Below are positions 1 through 9,467 of a stretch of DNA of 35,506 nucleotides, piece by piece. Where the stretch lies: contig JAFVDW010000096.1 of the NCBI GenBank assembly GCA_017478245.1, positions 1-35,506 of the forward strand, in the 5' to 3' direction. A model generated the notes under the pieces. That model made no database searches. It was not told the DNA's origin and saw only the letters and a list, made by a program, of their open reading frames with translations. This stretch comes from Lachnospiraceae bacterium (GTDB lineage Bacteria; Bacillota; Clostridia; Lachnospirales; Lachnospiraceae). The position numbers and the translations under genes are program-made. The stretch's first letter is position 1. Each line of letters begins with the position of its first letter.

Positions 1-1
1 C

Positions 2-1396
2 AGGCGCCAGTCTGAGAAGCAGAACGGTAACTGGGTGCAGTCGTGTATGATGACGGCTTTTGGCGGAGGAAGTGCCTGTATGAGCGGTGGCCATCTGGGC
101 AACAGCCGTGTGAGTCCGGACTATGAGACAGACCTGATCGTGGAATACACGCCCTACAGCTACGAACCTGTTTATCTCAAGGCATTTCTGGGACTTGCAT
201 ATGACGGAGAGAGATGGATACCGCCGGAGGAGCTTGGCGTGGAGGCGGATCTGCTTACTTCTGAGACGTTGGACGGGCTGCAAGATTTGACAGCATATGG
301 TGGTACGGGTAAGATGTCTGTGACCAATGTGGGAGCGGATGCGAATTATTCCTATTACCCTTATTATACAGACCCGGAGGCTACAGGCAAGAATGACGCA
401 GGCGGGGAGTTGTATACCTTTTATCCTTATCGGAAGCTTGTACAGGCAGATACAAAGGGCGTTTCTGAACAGTATTTGGAGGTGTCGCAACGGTGTCTGG
501 AAGCTGTGGCAGATATTTGTGCAGAGCAAAGCTTTGTAGGGGATGAGGAGACGATTGCAGCTCAGGTGGTAGAATTTTTTGAAGAAAATTATTTTTACAC
601 GCTAAACCCCGGATATATCTGGAATGGAGAAGATTATATTGTACATTTTTTGAAGAACAGTAAGCGCGGTTATTGTATGCACTTTGCTTCTGCAGCAACC
701 ATGATGTTCCGCTATCTGGGCATACCTGCGCGTTATGTGGAGGGTTATGTCTTCTCTTATGGTGATGTACTGGTAGATGGTAAATTGGTGGAGGATGCCG
801 ATTATGCCGATTATTATTCCGGTTATTCTGAATTGGGAGAGACAGGTGTGATTCGCTTGGAGATACCGGATGCCAACGCCCATGCCTGGGTGGAAATCTA
901 TGTGGAAGGTAAAGGGTGGATTGTGGTAGACCCTACGCCTGCCTCATCCGAAGAGGAAGAGAGCGAAAACTTCTGGGACGCTTTTCAGCAGAGAAATCGA
1001 GAGCTGAGTGCAGAGGGGGGCTTATTAGGTGGAAATGCGACCGTCTATCTGGGGCGGGTTGTTGACAGTGCAGTATGGATATTGACGGCAATCGCGGTAT
1101 TTTTTATGCTCATATTGGTCGTTCGGTATCTGTATGGTGTGCACAGGGAGAGAAAACTGCCGCCCAGAGAGCGTGTGTGCAATCTTTATCGAAAGATTGT
1201 GGCAAAGCAGGCAAGGAAGCTTCCAGAGCTTAGCAAGGCTCAAACGATTGGGCAGCAGCTAACGGTCTTAGATGCCTCATCCGTCGGCAATGAGTCGTGG
1301 AAGGCATTGGAAGCAGCGCTGTACCGTACCTTCTATGGAACGGAAATGACAACAGAGGAATACGAAAAGCTGTATGAGACATTGAAACGTTTATAG
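2..1396 (+). CDS. Transglutaminase-like domain membrane protein, 5' end outside window
   Basis: The reading frame is open to the left edge, so the N-terminus is missing. A GTG at 35 is only an internal codon. The visible part has a transglutaminase/protease-like core: the candidate nucleophile Cys lies in GYCMHFASAA (codon at 674), the His in AHAWVEIY (codon at 881) and the Asp in VDPTP shortly after. One hydrophobic segment (ILTAIAVFFMLILVVRYLY, about 1078-1134) follows, then a basic cytoplasmic tail of about 85 residues. This is the usual layout of TgpA-like or DUF4129-type proteins, whose missing N-terminal half normally holds several membrane helices. The core probably faces the outside, acting on peptide or wall substrates (inference). 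The following hydrolase begins 42 nt after the stop. Confidence 0.85.
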   Translation, partial: RRQSEKQNGNWVQSCMMTAFGGGSACMSGGHLGNSRVSPDYETDLIVEYTPYSYEPVYLKAFLGLAYDGERWIPPEELGVEADLLTSETLDGLQDLTAYGGTGKMSVTNVGADANYSYYPYYTDPEATGKNDAGGELYTFYPYRKLVQADTKGVSEQYLEVSQRCLEAVADICAEQSFVGDEETIAAQVVEFFEENYFYTLNPGYIWNGEDYIVHFLKNSKRGYCMHFASAATMMFRYLGIPARYVEGYVFSYGDVLVDGKLVEDADYADYYSGYSELGETGVIRLEIPDANAHAWVEIYVEGKGWIVVDPTPASSEEEESENFWDAFQQRNRELSAEGGLLGGNATVYLGRVVDSAVWILTAIAVFFMLILVVRYLYGVHRERKLPPRERVCNLYRKIVAKQARKLPELSKAQTIGQQLTVLDASSVGNESWKALEAALYRTFYGTEMTTEEYEKLYETLKRL

Positions 1397-1438
1397 TTGA
1401 GAGGATAATGAATGTAGAGTAAGCAGAGAAAGGCAGGG

Positions 1439-2347
1439 ATGAATATGTCGCAGGCGAGTGATATGGTGAGGAAGACCTTTAGCGAGGGGGATGACAAAAG
1501 GGACGCGGGACTCTTTACGCCGCAGGATGTGGAACGGTTTGATGATATAGTATATGGTGAGGACACGGCATGGCAGGTATTGGACGTGTATCGCCCCAAA
1601 GCCCTGAAGGGCAAAAAACTGCCGGTGATTGTAAGTGTGCACGGCGGTGGATGGGTTTACGGAGATAAGGAACGATATCAATATTATTGTATGAATCTGG
1701 CACAGAGGGGCTTTGCTGTGGTAAATTTTACTTATCGGCTGGCACCGGAGTATAAATATCCGGCATCCCTGGAGGATACCAATCTGGTTTTTGCCTGGGT
1801 ACTTGCCCATGGGGAGCAGTATGGGTTTGACACCAGGTATGTGTTTGGTGTGGGGGATTCAGCAGGCGCGCATAATTTGGGACTGTATGCTGCAATCTGC
1901 ACCAATCCACAGTATGCACAGTCCTATGATTTTCAGGTGCCGGGGGGATTCGTGCCCACTGCTATCGCGTTGAATTGCGGAGCGTATAAAATCGTACTAA
2001 ACGGAGATGAGCAAGATCTCACACAGCTTCTGATGGCGGATTATCTGCCGGAGAAGGGAAGTGCCAGAGAAGTGGCATTGATCAATGTGGTGAATCATAT
2101 AACAGAACAATATCCCCCTACCTTTTTCATGACTTGCACAGGTGACTTTCTGAAAGTACAGGCGCCGATTCTGGCGCAACGTCTGATGGAGTGTAATGTT
2201 CCTTTTGTGTATCGACTTTATGGAGATATCCAAAATAAGTTGCCGCATGTGTTCCATTGTGATGTCAGATCGACAGATGCAAGATTGTGCAATGATGAAG
2301 AATGTGATTTCTTTAAAAGCTTTTTACCGCAGGGGGATAGAGAATGA
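1439..2347 (+). CDS. Alpha/beta hydrolase, esterase/lipase type
   Basis: A 302-residue cytoplasmic protein without signal peptide. It shows the oxyanion-hole motif HGGGW (residues 68-72) and the nucleophile elbow GDSAG (139-143, Ser141), as in the HSL/carboxylesterase branch of alpha/beta hydrolases. A His near the C-terminus (LPHVFHCDV) fits the third catalytic position. Two ATGs two codons apart (1439, 1445) are possible starts; a weak purine-rich site precedes the first. The stop overlaps the next start by 4 nt (ATGA), suggesting translational coupling with the methyltransferase/MTHFR gene. The substrate cannot be read from the sequence. Confidence 0.85.
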   Translation: MNMSQASDMVRKTFSEGDDKRDAGLFTPQDVERFDDIVYGEDTAWQVLDVYRPKALKGKKLPVIVSVHGGGWVYGDKERYQYYCMNLAQRGFAVVNFTYRLAPEYKYPASLEDTNLVFAWVLAHGEQYGFDTRYVFGVGDSAGAHNLGLYAAICTNPQYAQSYDFQVPGGFVPTAIALNCGAYKIVLNGDEQDLTQLLMADYLPEKGSAREVALINVVNHITEQYPPTFFMTCTGDFLKVQAPILAQRLMECNVPFVYRLYGDIQNKLPHVFHCDVRSTDARLCNDEECDFFKSFLPQGDRE

Positions 2348-4143
2348 GCGTGGAGAAATTGAGTGAGGTGTTGTCGCGGGAAAAATTGCTCTGTGATGGT
2401 GCCTTTGGGACGTATTATGCTTTGAAATATGATACGGAGGAGCTGCCGGAGCGGGCAAATGTAGCGCATCCGGAGAGAGTGGTGCAGATCCATCGGGAAT
2501 ACATAGAGGCGGGAGCGCAAATTCTCCGCACGAATACCTATGCTTCCAATACGGTGATGCTGCATGAGGATATGCAAAGGGTGCGTGAAAATCTAAGGTG
2601 CGGTTATGCTTGCGCAAAAGAAGCTAGAAACAACAATCAAACAGTCCATGTGGCGGCAGATATCGGTCCCATTCCTTGTGACACTCCCGCAGAAAAAGAA
2701 CTGGCAAGGAGAGAGTATATTGCCATTTGTGAGACGTTTCTCGCGGAGGGTGCCACGCTGTTTATCTTTGAGACGTTTGCCTCACTGGAGGATATTCTTC
2801 CGGCAATAGAGGTCATCGGAGAAAATGCCTTTGTGATCGTACAGTTTGCGGTGAATCAGTTTGGCTATAGTAATGCCGGATTGAGCGCACGCAGACTGGT
2901 GGAGGAGGCGGGGGCATGTCCGCATATCGATGCCGCCGGATTTAACTGTGGCGTGGGACCCGGACATATGCAGCGTATTTTGCGAGGAATCCAGCCTAGA
3001 GAGGGAATGTTTGTGACAGCCCTTCCCAATGCAGGTTATCCGCAGAATCTCAGTAATCGTATGATTTTCTCTAATCAGAATGTGGAATATTTTGCGGGGA
3101 AGGTCAGCGATATAGCGGCGGAGGGTGTTGATATTGTAGGAGGGTGTTGTGGAACGACTCCGGAATATATCCGCAGTGTCAATGGACGACTGGCGCGAAG
3201 GGCATCCGCACATACATGGAAGGCGGCGGTAAAGGAGACGCTTGCTGCCGGGAGAGAGGATCATGCTTTTTATCATCAGCCTACCAACAAGGGGAAGCTG
3301 ATTGCAGTGGAGCTTGCCCATCCCTTGGGCAGTGATGATGAAAAACTGATGGATGCGGCGCATCTGCTTAAAAAGAGCGGTGTGGATGTGCTGACCTTTC
3401 CCGACTCACCATCAGGTCGAACCAGAGCGGATTCGATTTTGATGGCGGAAAAGGTGTGGAGAGAGACTGGTATCTGCGTGATGCCTCATATCTGTTGTCG
3501 GGACAAGAATGCCATTGCTATGCGTTCCCAGCTGTTGGGAGCCCATATCAATCATATTCATAATTTTTTAATCATTACCGGAGACCCTATTCCATCCATG
3601 GTGCGCTCTACGGTGAAGAGTGTATTTAATTTTGACTCGGTGGGACTGATGCACATTATGGCAGACATGAACGAGGAACAGTTTGCCCATGCACCTATTT
3701 GTTATGGCGGAGCTATCAATCAGGGAAGGCGGAATCTGGATGTGGAGATTGGCAGAGTGCGTAAGAAAATGGAAGCAGGCGCAACCTTTTTTCTGACACA
3801 GCCGGTGTCTACCCGTGAGGGGGCGGGGGTGCTTCGACGGATTAAGGAGGAGACCGGTGCAAGGATTCTCTGTGGAGTAATGCCCTTTGTAAGTCTCAAA
3901 AATGCCCTTTTTATGAAAAATGAGATGACAGGCATTGAAGTGACAGAAGAAGTGCTGGCGCGTTACAGGGAGGATATGACCAGAGAGGAAGGGGAGGCTG
4001 CCGGCGTGGCACTGGCAAAGGATGTCATAGCGTGGACAGAGGATTTTGTGGATGGCTACTATTTCTCATTTCCTTTTAATAGAGTACATATGTTGGAGAA
4101 AATTTTGAAAGATGTTGCATGGTTGACCATAAAAGATGAATAA
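2344..4143 (+). CDS. Bifunctional homocysteine S-methyltransferase / methylenetetrahydrofolate reductase
   Basis: A 599-residue fusion. Residues 1 to about 285 are a homocysteine S-methyltransferase (BHMT/MetH N-terminal type) with zinc-ligand segments GFNCGVGPG and GGCCGTTPEYI. From about 310 to the end it is a MetF-type TIM barrel, with HNFLIITGDP and the substrate-site segment TFFLTQPVS. The same fusion is known as YitJ of Bacillus. It would reduce methylene-THF and transfer methyl groups to homocysteine in methionine synthesis and one-carbon recycling. No separate MetH is visible here. I see no SAM riboswitch or T-box in front, because the gene is coupled to the upstream hydrolase. Confidence 0.92.
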   Translation: MSVEKLSEVLSREKLLCDGAFGTYYALKYDTEELPERANVAHPERVVQIHREYIEAGAQILRTNTYASNTVMLHEDMQRVRENLRCGYACAKEARNNNQTVHVAADIGPIPCDTPAEKELARREYIAICETFLAEGATLFIFETFASLEDILPAIEVIGENAFVIVQFAVNQFGYSNAGLSARRLVEEAGACPHIDAAGFNCGVGPGHMQRILRGIQPREGMFVTALPNAGYPQNLSNRMIFSNQNVEYFAGKVSDIAAEGVDIVGGCCGTTPEYIRSVNGRLARRASAHTWKAAVKETLAAGREDHAFYHQPTNKGKLIAVELAHPLGSDDEKLMDAAHLLKKSGVDVLTFPDSPSGRTRADSILMAEKVWRETGICVMPHICCRDKNAIAMRSQLLGAHINHIHNFLIITGDPIPSMVRSTVKSVFNFDSVGLMHIMADMNEEQFAHAPICYGGAINQGRRNLDVEIGRVRKKMEAGATFFLTQPVSTREGAGVLRRIKEETGARILCGVMPFVSLKNALFMKNEMTGIEVTEEVLARYREDMTREEGEAAGVALAKDVIAWTEDFVDGYYFSFPFNRVHMLEKILKDVAWLTIKDE

Positions 4144-4176
4144 ATATTCGACATATATTATTTATGCAGATATAAA

Positions 4177-4221
4177 TGTATATTTATTCATAAAATGCAA
4201 AAATACATGAATAAAAATTAA
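4177..4221. promoter_or_regulatory. Two ARG-box-like sites (ArgR/AhrC operators)
   Basis: TGTATATTTATTCA (4177-4190) and TGAATAAAAATTAA (4208-4221) each match the known ArgR/AhrC half-site palindrome TGAAT-N4-ATTCA with one mismatch. Their starts are 31 bp apart, about three helical turns. The second box ends just before the candidate -35 of the argC promoter, a good place for arginine-dependent repression. ArgR itself is not in the window. Confidence 0.62.
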
Positions 4222-4228
4222 AAAACAG

Positions 4229-4256
4229 TGGACATTTGTTAAAAAAGTGGTATGAT
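4229..4256 (+). promoter_or_regulatory. Candidate argC operon promoter
   Basis: TGGACA (4229-4234), 16 bp, then TATGAT (4251-4256): a sigma-A-like pair placed between the ARG boxes and the argC ribosome site AAAGGAGGAG (about 4281-4290). Confidence 0.6.
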
Positions 4257-4299
4257 AACATAAGATGTCTCGGATTTTGGAAAAGGAGGAGAGAGAAGC

Positions 4300-5358
4300 A
4301 TGATTAAGGTGGGTATCATCGGCGCGACCGGATATGCCGGCGCGGAGCTGGTAAGAATATTGATGAATCACAGGGAGGCAAAGATTGTATGGTACGGCTC
4401 CAGAAGTTACATAGATAAGAAGTACAGTGAAGTATATCAGAATATGTTTCAGATCGTAGAGGATGTCTGCAGGGACGATAATCTGGCGGAACTGGCAGAA
4501 CAGGTGGATGTGATTTTCACCGCTACGCCCCAGGGCTTTCTGGCAGGTGTGTTGACAGAGGAGATTCTATCCAAGGTCAAGGTCGTAGATTTGTCCGCAG
4601 ATTATCGTATCAAGGATGTGGCAGTCTATGAGAAGTGGTATGGGATTGAACACAAGTCTCCGCAGTTTATTGAAGAGGCAGTGTATGGACTCTGCGAGAT
4701 TAATCGCGATAAGATTACAGGGGATACCCGTCTGGTGGCGAATCCGGGCTGTTACACCACCTGTTCTATCCTGACAGCTTATCCGTTGGTAAAGGAAGGG
4801 CTGATTGATGTGAATACCCTGATCGTAGATGCTGCGTCAGGAACCTCCGGCGCCGGTCGTGGCGCAAAGGTAGCTAACCTGTTCTGCGAGGTCAATGAGA
4901 ATATGAAAGCATATGGTGTGACAAGCCACCGTCATACACCGGAGATTGAAGAGCAGCTAGGTTACGCGGGAGACTGTCAGGTAACCATTAATTTCACTCC
5001 GCATCTGGCACCCATGAACAGAGGGATTCTGGCTACAGAGTATGCTTCACTTAAGAGAAAAGCTGACGGCAGCCTGCCCACCTATGAGGAAGTCAAGGCA
5101 GTGTATGACAAATATTACCAGGAAGAGAAGTTTGTTCGCGTGTTGGAGAAGGGTGTCTGCCCCGAGACGAAATGGGTGGAAGGCAGCAACTATGTGGACA
5201 TCAATTTCGTGATTGATGAGCGCACCGGTCGTATTATTATGATGGGCGCCTTGGATAATCTGGTGAAGGGGGCGGCAGGACAGGCTGTGCAGAATATGAA
5301 TCTGCTGTTTGGCTTGGAGGAGAGCGAGGGCTTGAACCTGGTTCCCTGCTTCCCGTAG
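4300..5358 (+). CDS. argC: N-acetyl-gamma-glutamyl-phosphate reductase
   Basis: A 352-residue cytoplasmic enzyme that reduces N-acetylglutamyl-5-phosphate to the semialdehyde with NADPH, the third step of arginine synthesis. The Rossmann motif GIIGATGYAGAELVRIL is at residues 5-21. The catalytic Cys151 sits in VANPGCYTT, and the active-site His lies in TSHRHTPEI. Length is typical of the long ArgC type. A strong AAAGGAGGAG site precedes the ATG. First gene of the argC-GNAT-argJ-argB-argD cluster. Confidence 0.97.
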   Translation: MIKVGIIGATGYAGAELVRILMNHREAKIVWYGSRSYIDKKYSEVYQNMFQIVEDVCRDDNLAELAEQVDVIFTATPQGFLAGVLTEEILSKVKVVDLSADYRIKDVAVYEKWYGIEHKSPQFIEEAVYGLCEINRDKITGDTRLVANPGCYTTCSILTAYPLVKEGLIDVNTLIVDAASGTSGAGRGAKVANLFCEVNENMKAYGVTSHRHTPEIEEQLGYAGDCQVTINFTPHLAPMNRGILATEYASLKRKADGSLPTYEEVKAVYDKYYQEEKFVRVLEKGVCPETKWVEGSNYVDINFVIDERTGRIIMMGALDNLVKGAAGQAVQNMNLLFGLEESEGLNLVPCFP

Positions 5359-5499
5359 GAGTGCCGTTTGCATTCTGCTTTTGCTTGAGCCGGAGAGAAT
5401 GCTGAAGGAAGTGGATAAGGCTTATAAGGGATATAAAGTGAATATAATTGCTTCCTAAAAAGAGAAAGTCAAATAGGTATGGGCAAGAAAGGAAATAAG

Positions 5500-5964
5500 A
5501 TGGAAGGTAAGCAGTTTACCATACGAAGCATGACAATCGAAGATTACGAAGGGCTGCATGCCCTGTGGATGACCATTCACGGCTTTGGAATTCGCAGTAT
5601 TGACGATTCCAAAGAAGGGGTGGAGCGATTCTTAAAAAGGAATCCGACCACCAGTGTTGTTGCCGTATCAGAAAACGGAGAGATTGTGGGTGGAATTCTC
5701 TGTGGGCATGACGGAAGACGGGGCTGTCTGTATCATGTATGTGTGCGGGAGGATTATCGCAGACATGGTATTGGCAAGGAGATGGTCGTGTTCTGCATGA
5801 ATGCCTTAAAGGACGAAGGAATCAATAAAGTAAGCCTAATCGCTTTCACGGTGAACGATATCGGCAACGCATTTTGGAACTGTATCGGATGGACCCGGAG
5901 AGAGGATCTCAATTACTATGATTTTACTTTGAATGAAGCGAATATTACAGCGTTTAATAAGTGA
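5500..5964 (+). CDS. GNAT-family N-acetyltransferase within the arginine cluster
   Basis: About 154 residues. The acetyl-CoA binding motif A is readable in VCVREDYRRHGIGKEMV (R/Q-x-x-G-x-G/A type), and a C-terminal ...GNAFWNCIGWTRRED segment is typical of RimI/YpeA-like GNATs. The ATG at 5500 is preferred over the in-frame ATG at 5479 because GAAAGGA lies 6-7 nt before it. It sits between argC and argJ, 120 nt or more after argC, with no clear promoter of its own. It could supply extra N-acetylglutamate, acetylate another amino acid, or be unrelated to arginine. The substrate is unknown. Confidence 0.85.
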   Translation: MEGKQFTIRSMTIEDYEGLHALWMTIHGFGIRSIDDSKEGVERFLKRNPTTSVVAVSENGEIVGGILCGHDGRRGCLYHVCVREDYRRHGIGKEMVVFCMNALKDEGINKVSLIAFTVNDIGNAFWNCIGWTRREDLNYYDFTLNEANITAFNK

Positions 5965-6003
5965 CCGCGCGAAAGTCACCGAAACGGATAAGGAGGTATC
6001 AGT

Positions 6004-7227
6004 TTGAAACAGATAGAAGGTGGAGTGACCGCTCCCAAAGGATTTAAGGCGGCTGTTGCGGCAGCAGGAATTAAATATCAGGGAAGATGCGATATGGCAA
6101 TGCTAACCTGCGAGGTGCCCTGCGAGTGCGCCGGGACTTTTACCAGCAATGTGGTAAAGGCTGCATGTGTACAGTGGGATCAGAAACTGGTTTATTCAGG
6201 AAAGCCTATGCAGGCGGTGGTTATCAATTCCGGAATTGCCAATGCGTGCACCGGACAGGAGGGGTGGAATGCCTGTGAGGCGACTGCGAAAGCAGTGGAA
6301 GAGGCGTTGGGGATTCCATATGATACCGTAGCTGTTGCCTCCACTGGTGTAATTGGAATGCAGCTTCCGGTGGAGAAGCTGGTCGGCGGTGTGCAGAGCA
6401 TGAGCACCGACCTTTCCGCCTCCGGGGAGGCGGCGACTGCTGCTTCCAGGGCGATCATGACCACAGACACTGTAAACAAAGAGATCGCTGTATGCTTTGA
6501 AGTGGGAGGCAAGACCGTAACCCTTGGTGGAATGAGCAAGGGCTCAGGTATGATTCATCCCAATATGTGTACCATGCTGGGATTTCTTACAACAGATCTG
6601 GCAATCGATAAAGCGCTGATGCAGGAGGCACTTGGCGAGGTTGTCAAAGATACCTTTAATATGATTACGGTGGACGGTGACACCTCCACCAACGATACAT
6701 TGCTCCTGATGGCGGATGGACTTGCGGGAAATGAACAGATTAGCGAGAAAAATAAGGACTACGATGCTTTCAAAGAAGCCCTTTTCTATGTATGCCGGTA
6801 TCTTGCAAGACGGATGGCGAGCGATGGAGAAGGAGCCACCAAGCTCTTTGAGGCGAAGGTGGTCAATGCCAGAAGCAAGGAGGATGCCAGAACATTATCC
6901 AGAGCGATTGTAGCCTCCAATCTCTCCAAGGCAGCTATTTATGGCTGTGATGCGAATTTTGGAAGATTCCTGTGTGCAATGGGATACTCCGGTGCACAGT
7001 TTGACCAGAATGATGTGGAGCTCTTCTTTGAGAGCAGCGAGGGAAGACTTCAGGTATTTGACAGGGGCACACCACTTTCGTTTGACGAAGAGGTGGCGGC
7101 AAAGCTTCTGGCTGCTAAGGAGGTCACGATTTTTGTTGATATGCACGAGGGAGATGCAGAGGCGACAGCATGGGGCTGTGATCTTACCTACGATTATGTT
7201 AAGATTAATGCCGATTATCGCTCTTAA
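6004..7227 (+). CDS. argJ: Bifunctional glutamate N-acetyltransferase / amino-acid acetyltransferase
   Basis: A 407-residue ArgJ, which recycles the acetyl group from N-acetylornithine to glutamate and in many Firmicutes can also use acetyl-CoA. The self-cleavage region KGSGMIHPNMCTMLGFL is present with the conserved nucleophile Thr190. The residue before it is Cys189 where most family members have Ala. The start is a TTG with AGGAGG at 5991-5996, 7 nt upstream; no ATG fits. It is about 40 nt after the GNAT gene. Confidence 0.96.
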   Translation: MKQIEGGVTAPKGFKAAVAAAGIKYQGRCDMAMLTCEVPCECAGTFTSNVVKAACVQWDQKLVYSGKPMQAVVINSGIANACTGQEGWNACEATAKAVEEALGIPYDTVAVASTGVIGMQLPVEKLVGGVQSMSTDLSASGEAATAASRAIMTTDTVNKEIAVCFEVGGKTVTLGGMSKGSGMIHPNMCTMLGFLTTDLAIDKALMQEALGEVVKDTFNMITVDGDTSTNDTLLLMADGLAGNEQISEKNKDYDAFKEALFYVCRYLARRMASDGEGATKLFEAKVVNARSKEDARTLSRAIVASNLSKAAIYGCDANFGRFLCAMGYSGAQFDQNDVELFFESSEGRLQVFDRGTPLSFDEEVAAKLLAAKEVTIFVDMHEGDAEATAWGCDLTYDYVKINADYRS

Positions 7228-7296
7228 CAGTAAAGCATATAGAAATACACGTTCACATTTGGTGACAAAGAGGATGATTTGACAAGGGAGGTCATT

Positions 7297-8211
7297 ATGG
7301 AAAAGGATATGCAGGAAGTATTACGCAAAGCAGAGGTGCTCATTGAAGCGCTTCCCTACATACAGAAATTCAATCGCAAGATCATTGTGGTAAAATACGG
7401 CGGTAGCGCTATGAGCAACGAGGAATTGCAGAAGAACGTCATTAAGGATGTGACACTTTTAAAGCTGGTAGGCTTCAAGCCTATCATCGTCCATGGCGGC
7501 GGCAAGGAGATCAGCCGTTGGGTGGGCAAGGTTGGCAAGGAGGCAAAGTTCATTAACGGACTGCGTGTCACCGATGAAGAGACCATGGAAATCGCGGAGA
7601 TGGTGTTGGGCAAGGTGAACAAGAGCCTGGTGACCATGGTGCAGGAGTTGGGAGTCAATGCAGTGGGTGTCAGCGGCAAGGACGGCGGATTGCTCACTGT
7701 GGAGAAAAAATATTCTGACGGTCAGGATATTGGCTTCGTGGGTGAGATTACAGATGTCAATCCCAAGGTGCTTTATGACATGTTGGAGAAAGATTTTCTT
7801 CCCATCGTGGCACCCATTGGTCTGGATGAGCATTTTCAGACCTACAATATCAACGCGGATGATGCAGCCTGCGCTATTGCCAAAGCAGTGGGTGCGGATA
7901 AGCTGGTGTTCCTGACAGATATAGAGGGTCTCTACAAAGATATTAACGATAAGTCTTCCTTTATCTCCAGATTGACTGCAAGCGAAGCAGACGAACTGAT
8001 TCAGGGTGGCTTCATCGGTGGTGGCATGCTACCCAAGCTGGGCAACTGTACTTCGGCAGTAAGAAATGGTGTAAACCGTGTGCATATTCTGGACGGACGG
8101 ATTCTCCACTGTCTGCTGTTGGAGATTTTCACCAATCAAGGTATCGGTACAGCCATCATCCGTGATGAAGATAAGGACAATATGACGGAGCATCAAAGCT
8201 TGCAATCGTAA
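7297..8211 (+). CDS. argB: Acetylglutamate kinase
   Basis: 304 residues of the amino-acid kinase fold. It phosphorylates N-acetylglutamate, usually the arginine-feedback step. Visible motifs are [10 protein letters not shown] (phosphate-binding Lys), [10 protein letters not shown] (substrate loop), VSGKDGG and the C-terminal GGMLPKL segment. An extended N-terminal helix ([20 protein letters not shown]) resembles the arginine-sensitive hexameric form (inference). The ATG at 7297 follows a GGGAGG site at 7286-7291. The in-frame TTG at 7279 has no such site and is rejected as start. Confidence 0.96.
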   Translation: MEKDMQEVLRKAEVLIEALPYIQKFNRKIIVVKYGGSAMSNEELQKNVIKDVTLLKLVGFKPIIVHGGGKEISRWVGKVGKEAKFINGLRVTDEETMEIAEMVLGKVNKSLVTMVQELGVNAVGVSGKDGGLLTVEKKYSDGQDIGFVGEITDVNPKVLYDMLEKDFLPIVAPIGLDEHFQTYNINADDAACAIAKAVGADKLVFLTDIEGLYKDINDKSSFISRLTASEADELIQGGFIGGGMLPKLGNCTSAVRNGVNRVHILDGRILHCLLLEIFTNQGIGTAIIRDEDKDNMTEHQSLQS

Positions 8212-8270
8212 GCGTTTGCGAAGCTTCGTAATGACCTGATGAAAAGTGGGACAGAAAGGAAGAAATGACA

Positions 8271-9467
8271 ATGAGTATGCAGGAATATATTGATGAGGCG
8301 GAAAGTGCGCTGCTTCACACCTACAATCGTTACCAGATGGTGCTCGACCACGGCGAGGGTGTCTACCTCTATGACATGGATGGGAAAAAATATTTGGACT
8401 TCGTATCGGGTATTGCCGTATTCGCTTTGGGGTATCATAATAAGGAGTACGATGATGCGCTGAAGGGGCAGATTGATAAGGTGATTCACACCTCCAATTA
8501 TTATTATAACGTACCTGCCATCGAGGCTGCCAAGAAACTAAAAAAGGCATCCCGGATGGACAGAGTGTTCTTCACCAACTCCGGTGCAGAGGCTATCGAG
8601 GGTGCCATCAAGGCGGCGAGAAAATATGCTTACCTTAAGGATGGTTCCACAGACCATGAGATTATCGCAATGAATCATTCCTTCCACGGCAGAACCATGG
8701 GAGCATTGGCTGTGACGGGCAATCCCAAGTACCGTGAGGCGTTTGAGCCTTTGATTGGCAATATCAAATTCGCCGATTTGAATGATTTTGATTCTGTTCT
8801 GGCACAGGTTACGGACAAAACTTGCGCCATTCTTATGGAGACTGTACAGGGCGAAGGCGGACTTTATCCCGCCACAGAAGAATTTTTGACTAAGGTGCGT
8901 GCACTCTGTGATGAGAAGGATATTCTGCTGATTCTGGATGAAATTCAGTGTGGCATGGGCAGAACTGGTTATATGTATGCGTGGCAGCGCTATGACATCA
9001 AGCCGGACATCATGACTACGGCGAAGGCATTAGGTTGCGGCGTGCCAGTAGGTGCATTTTTGTTGACTGAAAAAGTAGGTCAGCACTCTTTAACCAGCGG
9101 AGATCACGGTACGACTTACGGTGGAAATCCGCTTGCCTGCGCAGCAGTGGACAAAGTATTGGAGCTGTTTGAGAAGGAACAGATTGTGGAGCATGTGCGT
9201 AAGGTATCGCCTTACCTGGAGGAACGCCTGCAGGAGCTGGTAGAAAAATATGACTGCATTCAGTGCAGACGCGGTGCAGGTCTGATGCAGGGATTGGTAT
9301 TTGACAGACCTGTGGGTCCCATCATCAACAAGGCATTGGAGAAGGGATTGATGCTGATCAATGCGGGGACAGACATTATCCGTTTTGTTCCACCTCTGAT
9401 TATCACTAAGGAACATATAGACGACATGATGAAAATTTTGGATGAAAGTATTGGAGCTTGTTTATGA
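8271..9467 (+). CDS. argD: Acetylornithine aminotransferase
   Basis: A class-III PLP aminotransferase of about 398 residues, converting N-acetylglutamate semialdehyde to N-acetylornithine. PLP-binding features are FTNSGAEAIEGAIKAAR, the LILDEIQCGMGRTG segment and the Schiff-base Lys in TTAKALGCGVPVGAF (codon at 9024, about residue 252). The ATG at 8271 has AGGAAG at 8257-8262 with an 8-nt gap. An ATG at 8265 would have only 2 nt. The last gene of the arginine cluster; its stop overlaps the next start (ATGA). The enzyme could also serve succinyl-diaminopimelate (DapC) activity. Confidence 0.95.
   Translation: MSMQEYIDEAESALLHTYNRYQMVLDHGEGVYLYDMDGKKYLDFVSGIAVFALGYHNKEYDDALKGQIDKVIHTSNYYYNVPAIEAAKKLKKASRMDRVFFTNSGAEAIEGAIKAARKYAYLKDGSTDHEIIAMNHSFHGRTMGALAVTGNPKYREAFEPLIGNIKFADLNDFDSVLAQVTDKTCAILMETVQGEGGLYPATEEFLTKVRALCDEKDILLILDEIQCGMGRTGYMYAWQRYDIKPDIMTTAKALGCGVPVGAFLLTEKVGQHSLTSGDHGTTYGGNPLACAAVDKVLELFEKEQIVEHVRKVSPYLEERLQELVEKYDCIQCRRGAGLMQGLVFDRPVGPIINKALEKGLMLINAGTDIIRFVPPLIITKEHIDDMMKILDESIGACL

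Noticed and set aside
7279-7296. Upstream TTG start of argB
   Set aside because: No ribosome site, while ATG 7297 has GGGAGG at good distance.
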